Part shown: piece after piece, positions 1-5,988 of the stretch
Layout: each line of letters opens with the position of its first letter
Numbering within the stretch: the first letter of the stretch is position 1
Assembly (NCBI GenBank): GCA_020861055.1
Contig: JAJBTD010000139.1
Span: 1-6,279, forward strand
Source of the DNA: Clostridiales bacterium
Lineage (GTDB): Bacteria; Bacillota; Clostridia; Oscillospirales; Oscillospiraceae
DNA: 6,279 bases
Direction of reading: 5' to 3'
The notes under the pieces: generated by a model
What the model was told of the DNA's origin: nothing
What the model saw: only the letters and a program-made list of their open reading frames with translations
Databases searched by the model: none
Program-made: the position numbers and the translations under genes

Positions 1-587
1 AGCCAGAGCAGCTCCACCGGCGTCCGGGTCTGTCGCCCCACCACATGGCGCTGTATCTTCAAATGAGGGGAGCGGAGCCGCCGCCGGAGCAGAGAGGTGT
101 TGGTGCGCACCGACTCCACAAAGCTGTCCCTCGCCCCCTTCATCTCTGTCTCGTTCTCCGGCTCGGAGACGGACCGCTTTTCCTCCGTCTCCACCGAGCA
201 GGTGATGACCCCGTCCGGGAGGAACAGGGCGCAGCTCCCCTCCAGCAGCTGGGCCACCGTGTCGTCCACCGTGGTCTGCTCCTGGGCGTCCTGGTTCCAC
301 ACGCCCCCGTCCAGCAGGGCCTGAGTGGGCCGCTCTCCCTGGGGGATGTCCAGCGTCCCCAGCGGCCGGAGAACATAGTCGTTCAGCCGCTCGCTGCGCA
401 CCATCCCTCCCAGCCAGCAGACCCGGATACCCGTCTCCCAGTGGGGAGGCCGCACCTCCTTGTGGGAAAAATCCTCACAGTCGGCAAACACCGCCTCCAC
501 CCGCTCCCAGGTCAGGGGACCGTCAAACTCCGGCTCCCGCCTGGGATGGTGGGCCACATGGCCGGCCCGCTCTCCAAACAGACTCAT
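1..587 (-). CDS. GerA-family spore germination receptor subunit A, N-terminal part (runs off the left edge)
   Basis: Reading the minus strand from the ATG at 587-585 gives 195 uninterrupted codons to the window edge, so the 3' part is missing. The first ~145 residues are a soluble, acidic domain. Residues ~149-195 carry the GerA signature region: KGARDSFVESVRTNTSLLRR, then basic residues RLRSPHLK and VGRQTRTPVELLW. This matches the conserved 'G..E.F.ES.RTN..L+R+R+' segment of GerAA/GerBA/GerKA-type proteins (PF03323), which lies before the membrane-spanning half. Family knowledge: these A subunits sit in the spore inner membrane with B and C partners and sense nutrient germinants. SpoVAF is a paralogue with the same domain and cannot be excluded. 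The start is supported by AGAGGG at 595-600, 7 nt upstream, and GAGGAAA just before it. Upstream is a forespore-type promoter candidate. No B or C subunit is visible because the operon would continue to the left. Confidence 0.88.
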   Translation of the reverse strand, partial: MSLFGERAGHVAHHPRREPEFDGPLTWERVEAVFADCEDFSHKEVRPPHWETGIRVCWLGGMVRSERLNDYVLRPLGTLDIPQGERPTQALLDGGVWNQDAQEQTTVDDTVAQLLEGSCALFLPDGVITCSVETEEKRSVSEPENETEMKGARDSFVESVRTNTSLLRRRLRSPHLKIQRHVVGRQTRTPVELLW

Positions 588-600
588 TTCCGCACCCTCT

Positions 601-618
601 TTTCCTCAGATGAGGAAA
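601..618. repeat. Perfect 8-bp palindrome at the germination gene start region
   Basis: TTTCCTCA (601-608) and TGAGGAAA (611-618) are perfect inverted repeats separated by two bases. On the minus strand the dyad covers the predicted transcription start and contains a GAGGAAA purine run close to the ribosome binding site. It could be an operator or a small 5' hairpin limiting translation. No protein can be assigned from sequence. Confidence 0.5.
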
Positions 619-668
619 GTATGGCCCGATGAGGCGTTTTCTATGTCTGTGGTCGTCTCCTTCGATGC
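617..668 (-). promoter_or_regulatory. Candidate sigma-G (forespore) promoter(s) for the germination gene
   Basis: Two overlapping matches to the B. subtilis sigma-G pattern (gmATr, 18 nt, cAtAmtA) read on the minus strand. The better one has -35 ACATA at 642-646, exactly 18 nt, and -10 CATACTT at 617-623. It would start transcription near 609, leaving a short leader that ends in the ribosome binding site. The second has -35 GCATC at 664-668, 18 nt, and -10 CATAGAA at 639-645. Germination receptor operons are known sigma-G targets in Bacillus, so context supports the call. The motifs are short and no vegetative promoter of quality was seen here. Confidence 0.5.
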
Positions 669-694
669 AAAAACAAATCCACCGGGGACGGCGG
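669..694 (-). terminator. Rho-independent terminator after the malic enzyme gene
   Basis: On the minus strand CCGCCG (694-689) pairs with CGGTGG (684-679) across a 4-nt loop, with one G-U pair. It is followed by ATTTGTTTTT (678-669). It lies about 60 nt past the malic enzyme stop and directly before the germination gene promoter, which separates the two units. A second small hairpin (CCGC/GCGG, 697-710) sits just before it. Confidence 0.6.
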
Positions 695-754
695 GCCGCT
701 TCTCTGCGGCATACCGTTCCCGGCGGATGATAAATGTAAATGGTGATGTTCTGA

Positions 755-1927
755 TCAGATTCTCGCCACGCCGCTCTCTCTGGCGGCCTGGGCCACGGCG
801 GAGGCTACCGCCCCTCTCACCCGCTCGTCAAAGGCGTGGGGAAGGATGTAGTCCGCGCTCAGCTCCTCCTCCGACACCAGGGAGGCCAGGGCGTTGGCGG
901 CGGCGATCTTCATGGCGTCGTTGATGTCGCTGGCCCGCACCTCGCCGGTCCCCCGGAACATGCCGGGGAAGGCCAGCACGTTGTTGATCTGGTTGGGGAA
1001 GTCGGAGCGCCCGGTGCCCACCACGGCGGCTCCGGCGGCCAGCGCCTCCTCCGGCATGATCTCCGGGGTGGGATTGGCCATGGGGAACAGGATCGCGTTG
1101 GGGGCCATGGTCTTTACCATCTCGGCAGTGACCATCCCCGGCGCGGAGACCCCGATGAACACGTCCGCTCCCACCAGCACCTCCGCCAGAGAGCCGGAGC
1201 GCCGCTCCCGGTTGGTGACGGCGGCGATCTCCCGCTTGGCGTCGTTCAGGCCCTCCCGGCCCTCGTAGATGGCGCCCTTCCGGTCGCACATGATGACGTT
1301 GTGCAGACCGCGGGCCTGGAGCAGCTTGATGATGGCGATGCCCGCCGCCCCGGCGCCGCAGGTGACCACCCGGATGTCCTCCATCCGCTTGTCCACCAGC
1401 CGCAGGGCGTTGGTCAGCGCCGCCAGCACCACCACGGCGGTACCGTGCTGGTCGTCGTGGAACACCGGGATGTCGCACCGCTCCTTGAGCTTCCGCTCGA
1501 TCTCAAAGCACCGGGGGGCGGAGATATCCTCCAGATTGATGCCCCCGAAGGAGCCGGCCAGCAGAGCCACCGTGTTGACGATCTCGTCCACGTCATGGCT
1601 GCGCACGCACAGGGGGACGGCGTCCACGTCGCCGAAGGCCTTGAACAGAACGCACTTGCCCTCCATCACCGGCATCCCCGCCTCAGGGCCGATGTCCCCC
1701 AGGCCCAGGACGGCAGAGCCGTCGGTGACCACCGCCACCGTGTTCCAGCGGCCGGTCAGCTCATAGCTCTTGGCCGGGTCCTTCTGGATCTCCAGACAGG
1801 GCTGAGCCACTCCGGGGGTATAGGCCAGGCTCAGGGCATCCTTGTCCCTGACCTCCATTTTGGGAACGGTGGACAGCTTGCCCGCCCACTGGTAATGCAG
1901 CTTTAACGACTCCTCTGCGTAGTTCAT
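755..1927 (-). CDS. Malic enzyme (malate dehydrogenase, oxaloacetate-decarboxylating), short bacterial form
   Basis: A 390-residue cytosolic enzyme that oxidatively decarboxylates malate to pyruvate and CO2 with NAD(P). The N-terminal malic domain shows YTPGVAQPC (36-44, catalytic Tyr36), MEGKCVLFKAFGDVDA with the likely catalytic Lys91, LEDISAP (132-138) with metal-binding Glu133/Asp134, and FHDDQHGTA (156-164) with Asp158/159. The NAD(P) domain has GAGAAG at 191-196 and the conserved RSDFPNQINNVLAFPG at 307-322. The length fits the ~390-410 residue form of Firmicutes, without the C-terminal phosphotransacetylase domain of MaeB. An aspartate (Asp215) lies near the end of the second beta strand, which hints at NAD rather than NADP, but this is weak. 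The start has GGGAGAGGA at 1938-1946, 10 nt upstream. The gene is a single unit with its own promoter and terminator, divergent from an AraC-type regulator that may control it (inference). Confidence 0.95.
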   Translation of the reverse strand: MNYAEESLKLHYQWAGKLSTVPKMEVRDKDALSLAYTPGVAQPCLEIQKDPAKSYELTGRWNTVAVVTDGSAVLGLGDIGPEAGMPVMEGKCVLFKAFGDVDAVPLCVRSHDVDEIVNTVALLAGSFGGINLEDISAPRCFEIERKLKERCDIPVFHDDQHGTAVVVLAALTNALRLVDKRMEDIRVVTCGAGAAGIAIIKLLQARGLHNVIMCDRKGAIYEGREGLNDAKREIAAVTNRERRSGSLAEVLVGADVFIGVSAPGMVTAEMVKTMAPNAILFPMANPTPEIMPEEALAAGAAVVGTGRSDFPNQINNVLAFPGMFRGTGEVRASDINDAMKIAAANALASLVSEEELSADYILPHAFDERVRGAVASAVAQAARESGVARI

Positions 1928-1976
1928 CTTCCGTCATTCCTCTCCCGTTGCCGGTTCTTTTATCACAATCGACGGT

Positions 1977-2005
1977 ATTATAGCGTAAATTTTCGCCCTA
2001 TGCAA
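1977..2005 (-). promoter_or_regulatory. Sigma-A promoter of the malic enzyme gene
   Basis: On the minus strand a perfect TATAAT (1977-1982) lies 17 nt downstream of TTGCAT (2000-2005), a partial -35. Transcription would start near 1970, giving a leader of about 40 nt that includes the GGGAGAGGA ribosome binding site. Confidence 0.7.
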
Positions 2006-2053
2006 TCCTGATGAATGAAAATAGGCTAATTTCCTTTTTTCTTCCGGTTTCAT

Positions 2054-2080
2054 ATGGTATAATCTGTATAGAAATACCAT
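2054..2080. promoter_or_regulatory. Inverted repeat over the regulator's promoter, candidate operator
   Basis: ATGGTAT (2054-2060) and ATACCAT (2074-2080) are perfect 7-bp inverted repeats with centres 20 bp apart, about two helical turns. The left arm overlaps the -10 and the right arm lies just past the predicted start. That placement suits repression, possibly autoregulation by the downstream AraC-type protein. AraC-family sites are often direct repeats, so another dimeric repressor is possible. Confidence 0.45.
2055..2063 (+). promoter_or_regulatory. Extended -10 promoter of the AraC-family regulator
   Basis: TGG-TATAAT (2055-2063) is a textbook extended -10 element. The -35 region is a poor T-rich run around 2035-2040. 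The start would fall near 2070, so the in-frame ATG at 2011 lies upstream of the transcript and the coding start at 2104 is favoured. Confidence 0.65.
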
Positions 2081-2103
2081 TCCCGGAGAGGAGGCGCCCG
2101 CCC

Positions 2104-2931
2104 ATGACCACCCAGCCGCCCCCGGACGCCGACCGGCGGGGCTATCTGCTGGAGGAGTTCCGGCTCTTTCACCTCAAGGAGACCCGCGCCCAGCGCTTCT
2201 CCTATCACTACCACGAGTTTGACAAGGTGGTGGTCTTTCTCTCCGGCCAGGTGACCTACACCGTGGAGGGCAAGGCCTACTTCCTCTCCCCCGGCGACCT
2301 GCTGCTGGTGCCCCACCACCACATCCATCAGCCGGACATCGGCGGAGCCACCTATGAGCGGTACATCCTGTGGCTGGCTCCGGACTTTCTGGAATCGGAG
2401 GGCCTCTCCCCCTGCTTTCAGCGGGCGCGGGAGACCGGCTTTCATCTGGTCCGCACCGGCAACCGGGGACTGCTCATGGACCTGCTGGCCCAGCTGGAGC
2501 GGGCTTTGGACGACGACGGCTTCGGCCACGACCTGCTGGCCCGCACCTGCTGCCTGCAGTTTCTCATCCACCTGAACCGGGGCAGTCTGGGCAATCTGGC
2601 CCCCGCCAGAGGGCAATCCTTCCGCTCCGACCCCAAGATCGACGAGATCATGGCCTATATCAACGCCCATCTGACGGAGTCCCTGTCCGTCCAGAGCCTG
2701 GCGGAGCGGTTCTTCCTCTCCCCCTCCTGGCTGATGCACCGCTTCAAAGAGATTACCGGCTGCACTGTCCACCAGTACATTCTGCAAAAGCGGCTCATCC
2801 TGGCCGCCTCCCTCATCCGCTCCGGGACGCCGGTGATGAAGGCCGCCAGTCAGAGCGGCTTTGCGGATTACTCCACCTTCCTCCGGGCCTTTCAGAACGC
2901 CTACCACGTCTCTCCCAGGGAATATCGCTGA
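2104..2931 (+). CDS. AraC-family transcriptional regulator with N-terminal cupin sensor domain
   Basis: A 275-residue DNA-binding regulator. Residues ~30-95 form an AraC-type cupin ligand domain: the HYHEFD region (35-40), then GQVTYTVEGKAYFLSPGDLL (48-67) and VPHHHIHQP (69-77), the usual beta-barrel pattern. Residues ~176-275 hold the two helix-turn-helix motifs: LSVQSLAERFFLSPSWLMHRF (194-214) and PVMKAASQSGFADYSTFLRAF (243-263), closing with the family's C-terminal SPREYR. The ATG at 2104 is chosen because GGAGAGGAGG (2085-2094) lies 9 nt upstream; the longer reading from 2011 would begin before the promoter. The gene stands alone between its promoter and a strong terminator, and is divergent from the malic enzyme. 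Local regulators often control the divergent gene, so malate or a related carbon signal is a reasonable guess, but the ligand cannot be read from sequence. Confidence 0.93.
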   Translation: MTTQPPPDADRRGYLLEEFRLFHLKETRAQRFSYHYHEFDKVVVFLSGQVTYTVEGKAYFLSPGDLLLVPHHHIHQPDIGGATYERYILWLAPDFLESEGLSPCFQRARETGFHLVRTGNRGLLMDLLAQLERALDDDGFGHDLLARTCCLQFLIHLNRGSLGNLAPARGQSFRSDPKIDEIMAYINAHLTESLSVQSLAERFFLSPSWLMHRFKEITGCTVHQYILQKRLILAASLIRSGTPVMKAASQSGFADYSTFLRAFQNAYHVSPREYR

Positions 2932-2942
2932 GCCTGATGCAA

Positions 2943-2989
2943 GGCCCCGGAGGGCGGTCCTCAGACCGTCTCTCCGGGGTCTTTTTCTA
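2943..2989 (+). terminator. Strong rho-independent terminator of the AraC-type gene
   Basis: GGCCCCGGAGGGCGGTC (2943-2959) pairs with GACCGTCTCTCCGGGGTC (2964-2981) over a 4-nt loop, with a small internal irregularity. It is followed by CTTTTTCT. It begins 12 nt after the stop codon. Confidence 0.9.
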
Positions 2990-3264
2990 TGGAAAGGTTT
3001 CTTACAAAACTTTTTGACCCCGTTCGATGTAAGGCCCCTCCCCCTGACGGCTTTCTCTGGTTTCCCTCTCCATATGTTGTTACGTCAACCCACCAATGCA
3101 TATTTTTTCCTCATTCCGACGGAAATCCGGTGTGCAAAACTCTGTGGAAAATGTGGAAAAGTCCTGTGGAATCGTATTTTCACCTGGAGGCCGGTCATTT
3201 TTTCCAAAAGTACCCAGGATGAATATTCACCTCCGGCGACCGGGACATAATTCCTCCCGTAAAT
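2990..3264. other. Gene-free intergenic stretch
   Basis: No convincing protein gene is seen on either strand: the short open readings lack a suitable ribosome binding site and have no recognisable domains. The base composition is clearly richer in A/T than the flanking genes. Its one notable element is the DnaA-box-like cluster at 3131-3173. It lies between two convergent terminators, so neither neighbour needs it as a promoter region. Confidence 0.6.
3131..3173 (-). promoter_or_regulatory. Cluster of DnaA-box-like 9-mers
   Basis: Read on the minus strand, three 9-mers fit the relaxed DnaA box TTWTNCACA: TTTTCCACA at 3152-3160 and at 3143-3151 (directly abutting), and TTTTGCACA at 3131-3139. 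A fourth, GATTCCACA at 3165-3173, keeps the TTCCACA core. All have the same orientation. No dnaA, dnaN or other origin gene is present, so this is not called an origin. It could be a DnaA titration or regulatory site, or coincidence in A-rich sequence. Confidence 0.4.
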
Positions 3265-3295
3265 GGAGCGGCCCCGCCGATGACGGAGCCGCTCC
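3265..3295 (-). terminator. Hairpin after the FAD-dependent dehydrogenase gene, probable terminator
   Basis: GGAGCGGC (3265-3272) and GCCGCTCC (3288-3295) form a perfect 8-bp stem with an inner CCG/CGG pairing. It lies about 28 nt past the stop of the minus-strand gene. The run after it on the minus strand (ATTTA) is poor in U, so termination may be weak. A smaller TACAG/CTGTA hairpin at 3296-3309 lies between it and the stop codon and is followed on the plus strand by TTTTT. Confidence 0.5.
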
Positions 3296-3322
3296 TACAG
3301 TGTTCTGTACTTTTTCCCTTTG

Positions 3323-4723
3323 TTAGCTCCGACTTCCCAATCTGTCCGCGATCACCCTAGCCACCTTGATGCCGGAGGCGCCCGCCTGGGCCAGTCCTCT
3401 GGTGGTCCCTGCGCCGTCGCCGATGGCGAAAAATCCGGTCATGGGCGTCTCCAGCTCCCTGGAGAGCTGGATGCGGCTGGAGTAGAATTTCACCTCCGCG
3501 CCGTAGAGCAGGGTGTCGTAGTTGGCGGTGCCGGGTGCCAGCTTGTCCAGGGCGTAAATCATCTCGATGATGTCGTCCAGCTGCCGCTTGGGCAGGGCCA
3601 GGGACAGGTCGCCGGGAACAGCGGCGGTGAGGGTGGGATGGACAAAGGACTTGCTCATCCGGTGGTCGTTGGTCCGCCGTCCCCCCACCAGGTCTCCGAA
3701 CCGCTGAACCAGCACCCCTCCCGCCAGCATGTTGCTGAGAGAGGCGATGTGCTTGCCGTAGCGATACGGCTCGTTAAAGGGCTGGGTGAACCGGTTGGAC
3801 ACCAGCAGGGCGAAATTGGTGTTCTCGCTCCGGAGGCTGGGGTCGGAGTAGGAGTGACCGTTGACCGTGTTGATGCCCTCCACGTTCTCCGCCACCACAT
3901 GGCCGTAGGGGTTCATGCAGAAGGTGCGCACCTGATCCCCGTACTGCTTTGTCCGGTAGACCAGCTTGGACTCATAGACCACATCGGTGATGTGCTGGAA
4001 CACCTTGGCGGGCAGCTCCACCCGGACGCCGATATCCACCTGGTTGTTGATGAGGGGGATGCCCAGCCCCTTGCACTGGCTGGCGAACCACTCCGCCCCG
4101 GACCGGCCGGGGGCGGCGATGAGATAGGTGCAGTCGAAATCGCCCCGGTCGGTACACAGATGGTATCCCCCATCCGGCGACGCCTCGATCCGCTCTACGG
4201 CGGTGTGGAACCGGAAGTCCACCCGCTCCTTCAAATACTCATACAGATTGGCCAGGATGCGCAGATTGTTCTCCGTCCCCAGATGCTTGCACTGGGCCTG
4301 GAGGAGATGGAGGTCATACTTCAGCGCCTCCCGTTCCAGGGCCATGGCCTCCGGCGTGGAGGTGGAGTAGACCTTCTCCGTGGCCCCAAAATGGACGTTC
4401 ACCGAGTCCACATAGTGGATCAGCTCCATGACCTCCTGACTCTCCATATAATCGGTCAGCCAGCCGCCGAACGCGGTGGTGAAGTTGAATTTGCCGTCGG
4501 AAAAGGCCCCCGCCCCGCCGAAGCCGCACATGGTCCCGCAGGTCTTGCACTGGATGCACCGGTCTACCTTCCCCTGGACGATGGGGCAGGTCCGGGCATA
4601 GATGTCCGCCCCCTGCTCCAGCACCACGATTTTCAATTTCGGGCAGCGTTTCGCCAGCTCGTAGCCGGCGAAGATCCCCGCCTCGCCGCAGCCGATGATC
4701 AATACGTCCGCTCGTTCGCTCAT
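3323..4723 (-). CDS. FAD-dependent dehydrogenase/oxidoreductase, COG2509-like, substrate unknown
   Basis: A 466-residue flavoprotein. Residues 6-37 form the dinucleotide-binding fold with GCGEAG at 11-16 and an acidic residue at the end of the second strand (VVLEQG, Glu36). The C-terminus has the second FAD segment, GFFAIGDGAGTTRGLAQAGA (430-449). Between them is the family-type stretch CGFGGAGAFSDGKFN (66-80) preceded by cysteines at 46, 56, 59, 62 and 66 (CIQCKTCGTMC). This layout resembles the uncharacterised FAD-dependent dehydrogenases of COG2509, whose physiological substrate is not established. The spaced cysteines could bind an iron-sulfur cluster or zinc or act as redox thiols; that is inference. 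No signal peptide or membrane segment is seen, so it should be cytosolic. The start has AGGAGG at 4734-4739, 10 nt upstream. It is a single gene divergent from the CPBP protease gene, with no evidence that the two cooperate. Confidence 0.88.
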   Translation of the reverse strand: MSERADVLIIGCGEAGIFAGYELAKRCPKLKIVVLEQGADIYARTCPIVQGKVDRCIQCKTCGTMCGFGGAGAFSDGKFNFTTAFGGWLTDYMESQEVMELIHYVDSVNVHFGATEKVYSTSTPEAMALEREALKYDLHLLQAQCKHLGTENNLRILANLYEYLKERVDFRFHTAVERIEASPDGGYHLCTDRGDFDCTYLIAAPGRSGAEWFASQCKGLGIPLINNQVDIGVRVELPAKVFQHITDVVYESKLVYRTKQYGDQVRTFCMNPYGHVVAENVEGINTVNGHSYSDPSLRSENTNFALLVSNRFTQPFNEPYRYGKHIASLSNMLAGGVLVQRFGDLVGGRRTNDHRMSKSFVHPTLTAAVPGDLSLALPKRQLDDIIEMIYALDKLAPGTANYDTLLYGAEVKFYSSRIQLSRELETPMTGFFAIGDGAGTTRGLAQAGASGIKVARVIADRLGSRS

Positions 4724-4807
4724 AAAATCCGTTCCTCCTGTCTATCTGACGGCGCAAAAGCCGGTCTGTCCTTTGTCCCGCTGGACTTTGCCCACAGGCG
4801 CACCCTT

Positions 4808-4836
4808 ATTATATCGGATTTTACCAATAGATGGTA
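4808..4836 (-). promoter_or_regulatory. Promoter of the FAD-dependent dehydrogenase gene
   Basis: A perfect TATAAT lies on the minus strand at 4808-4813. The -35 position 17 nt upstream reads TACCAT (4831-4836), a poor match, so activation may be needed. The predicted leader is about 75 nt. A small inverted repeat, TACCA/TGGTA (4822-4826 and 4832-4836), falls within the spacer and -35 region. Confidence 0.55.
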
Positions 4837-4854
4837 TCCTTTTTCCGGAAATTG

Positions 4855-4863
4855 TGGTAAAAT
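4855..4863 (+). promoter_or_regulatory. Extended -10 promoter of the CPBP protease gene
   Basis: TGG-TAAAAT at 4855-4863 is an extended -10 with one deviation from consensus. The -35 region (about 4835-4840) is weak. The ribosome binding site AGGAGG (4881-4886) lies 7 nt before the ATG at 4894. It shares a 170-bp divergent region with the dehydrogenase promoter. Confidence 0.5.
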
Positions 4864-4893
4864 CTTTTTGACCTGCAAAAAGGAGGGTCCGCC

Positions 4894-5796
4894 ATGACAT
4901 TTCCCGAAACAAAACAGGAGCTGCGCCATTCCTACAGCATGGCCAGCATTGCCCTTCTGGTGTTCACCGTACTTGTCGAAGTCGCTGTAGAACTGTATTA
5001 CATCCCCTACTATCTGGGAAATTATGAGCTCTTTTACAGCGACTGGTACTATTACGCTATGGACGCCATTGTGATCTATCCCGCCGGCTTTATCGCCTTT
5101 GGACTGATCCTTCGCAACTTCCCCACCCCCCGCCTGGTCAAAGGGCCGGAGCCCTCCGCCGGTCAGGTGTTCTCCGGCATCGCCGTAGGCGTGGGACTTC
5201 TCTATCTGGCCAGCATCTTCACCCAGCTGATTTTGGCGGACACCGACACGGTGGACTACGCCAACGAGGCCATCTCACAGGAGCCTCTTCTGGTGGCTCT
5301 CCTCTTTACCGTCGTGATCGCCCCCATCTTTGAGGAGCTGCTCTTTCGCAAGCTGCTGCTGGACCGGCTGCTCTTCCTGGGGGACTGGTCGGCGCTGCTG
5401 ATCTCCTCTCTGTTCTTCGGTCTGTTCCACACCAATCTGTATCAGTTTTTCTACGCCACCGCGGTAGGACTGGTGCTGGGCTATGTCCACATTATGACCG
5501 GAGAGATGAAGTGGAATATCGGCCTGCATATGTTCATCAACTTCTTCTGCGGCGTGTTGGTGGACTATCTCCCGGACACCGACCTGGTGTGGGGCATCTT
5601 CGACGCCGTTGTCTATCTCTGCATCGGGTACGCCATTTTCTACCTGGTGACGAAAAAGCCCTGGCACAATCTCTATCCCGGCCCCACAAATTGGTCCGCG
5701 TCGGAGAAGCGTTCCGCCTGTCTCACCTCCGTTCCCTTCTGGCTGTGCGTCGTGGCCCACCTGTGGCTGTCCGTGTACTATATCTATATCGCCTGA
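4894..5796 (+). CDS. CPBP-family intramembrane metalloprotease (CAAX/Abi type)
   Basis: A 300-residue polytopic membrane protein with about eight to nine hydrophobic segments (roughly 17-38, 56-75, 93-115, 131-146, 166-180, 183-200, 209-224, 231-253, 279-298). The CPBP/Abi motifs (PF02517) are present in order: EELLFR with Glu147, Glu148 and Arg152; FGLFHTN with His179; and GLHMFIN with His212 and Asn216. All expected catalytic residues are therefore retained. Family knowledge: these glutamate-type intramembrane proteases cleave peptides in the membrane; roles include CAAX processing in eukaryotes, and in bacteria bacteriocin self-immunity or peptide maturation. Nothing here points to a particular substrate: no bacteriocin precursor or export gene is seen nearby. 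The C-terminal ~70 residues extend past the core. Translation starts at 4894 behind a strong AGGAGG. No good terminator follows the stop. Confidence 0.93.
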   Translation: MTFPETKQELRHSYSMASIALLVFTVLVEVAVELYYIPYYLGNYELFYSDWYYYAMDAIVIYPAGFIAFGLILRNFPTPRLVKGPEPSAGQVFSGIAVGVGLLYLASIFTQLILADTDTVDYANEAISQEPLLVALLFTVVIAPIFEELLFRKLLLDRLLFLGDWSALLISSLFFGLFHTNLYQFFYATAVGLVLGYVHIMTGEMKWNIGLHMFINFFCGVLVDYLPDTDLVWGIFDAVVYLCIGYAIFYLVTKKPWHNLYPGPTNWSASEKRSACLTSVPFWLCVVAHLWLSVYYIYIA

Positions 5797-5897
5797 ACCC
5801 ATTCGAAGCTGAAACTGTGCTGAAAGTTCCCTGTTTACTCTGTTTTGGACGTTTACAGATACTTCACAAACGGTTTTCAATTTCTTCAACAATCGGT
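5797..5897. other. Intergenic stretch after the CPBP gene
   Basis: No gene or convincing terminator is seen. The first ~100 bases after the stop are AT-rich and lead into the promoter at 5907. Only a weak AACT/AGTT pairing occurs around 5812-5828, without a T run. Confidence 0.4.
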
Positions 5898-5927
5898 CTG
5901 ACAGTCTGCTATAATAGCCATTGTCAG
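5898..5927 (+). promoter_or_regulatory. Extended -10 promoter embedded in nested inverted repeats
   Basis: TGC-TATAAT (5907-5915) is a perfect extended -10. It is centred in an 11-bp dyad, GCTAT-A-ATAGC (5908-5918), and flanked by CTGACA (5898-5903) and TGTCAG (5922-5927), also perfect inverted repeats. The -35 is weak (TTCAAC at 5885-5890, with long spacing). Transcription would start near 5922 toward the pyrimidine tract and hairpin. No protein gene follows, so it may drive a small RNA. The paired arms suggest repressor control. Confidence 0.45.
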
Positions 5928-5941
5928 GAACGAAGCGCAAA

Positions 5942-5986
5942 CCTCTCTTTTCTCCCTCCTTTCTCTTTTCTTTCTCCCTTTCTTTC
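5942..5986 (+). repeat. 45-nt pure pyrimidine tract
   Basis: Every base from 5942 to 5986 on the plus strand is C or T, made of irregular CTTT, CTCC and TTTC runs, not a simple repeat. It sits immediately before the 14-bp hairpin. The minus strand is therefore a 45-nt purine run containing an AAAGGAGGGAG segment. No coding frame uses it convincingly. Confidence 0.85.
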
Positions 5987-5988
5987 AG

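Noticed and set aside
836..1906. Long plus-strand open reading (356 codons) opposite the malic enzyme gene
   Set aside because: It is the antisense of a well-supported enzyme; GC-rich codon structure keeps this frame open. The translation is rich in His, Gly and Gln with no domain, and it lacks a ribosome binding site.
2011..2103. Upstream in-frame ATG that would lengthen the AraC-type protein by 31 residues
   Set aside because: It lies before the TGGTATAAT promoter and has no ribosome binding site. The ATG at 2104 has GGAGAGGAGG 9 nt upstream.
3131..3173. Replication origin at the DnaA-box-like cluster
   Set aside because: No dnaA, dnaN, gidA or rpmH is nearby, the boxes deviate from TTATCCACA, and no clear AT-rich unwinding element is seen next to them.
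2989..3222. Short plus-strand open reading (77 codons) after the AraC terminator
   Set aside because: It begins right behind a strong terminator without promoter or ribosome binding site, and the product has no recognisable features.
3320..4897. Long plus-strand open reading (525 codons) opposite the FAD-dependent dehydrogenase
   Set aside because: Antisense shadow of a gene with clear FAD motifs; low-complexity His/Gly/Val-rich product without a recognisable domain. It would also run over the promoters at 4808-4863.
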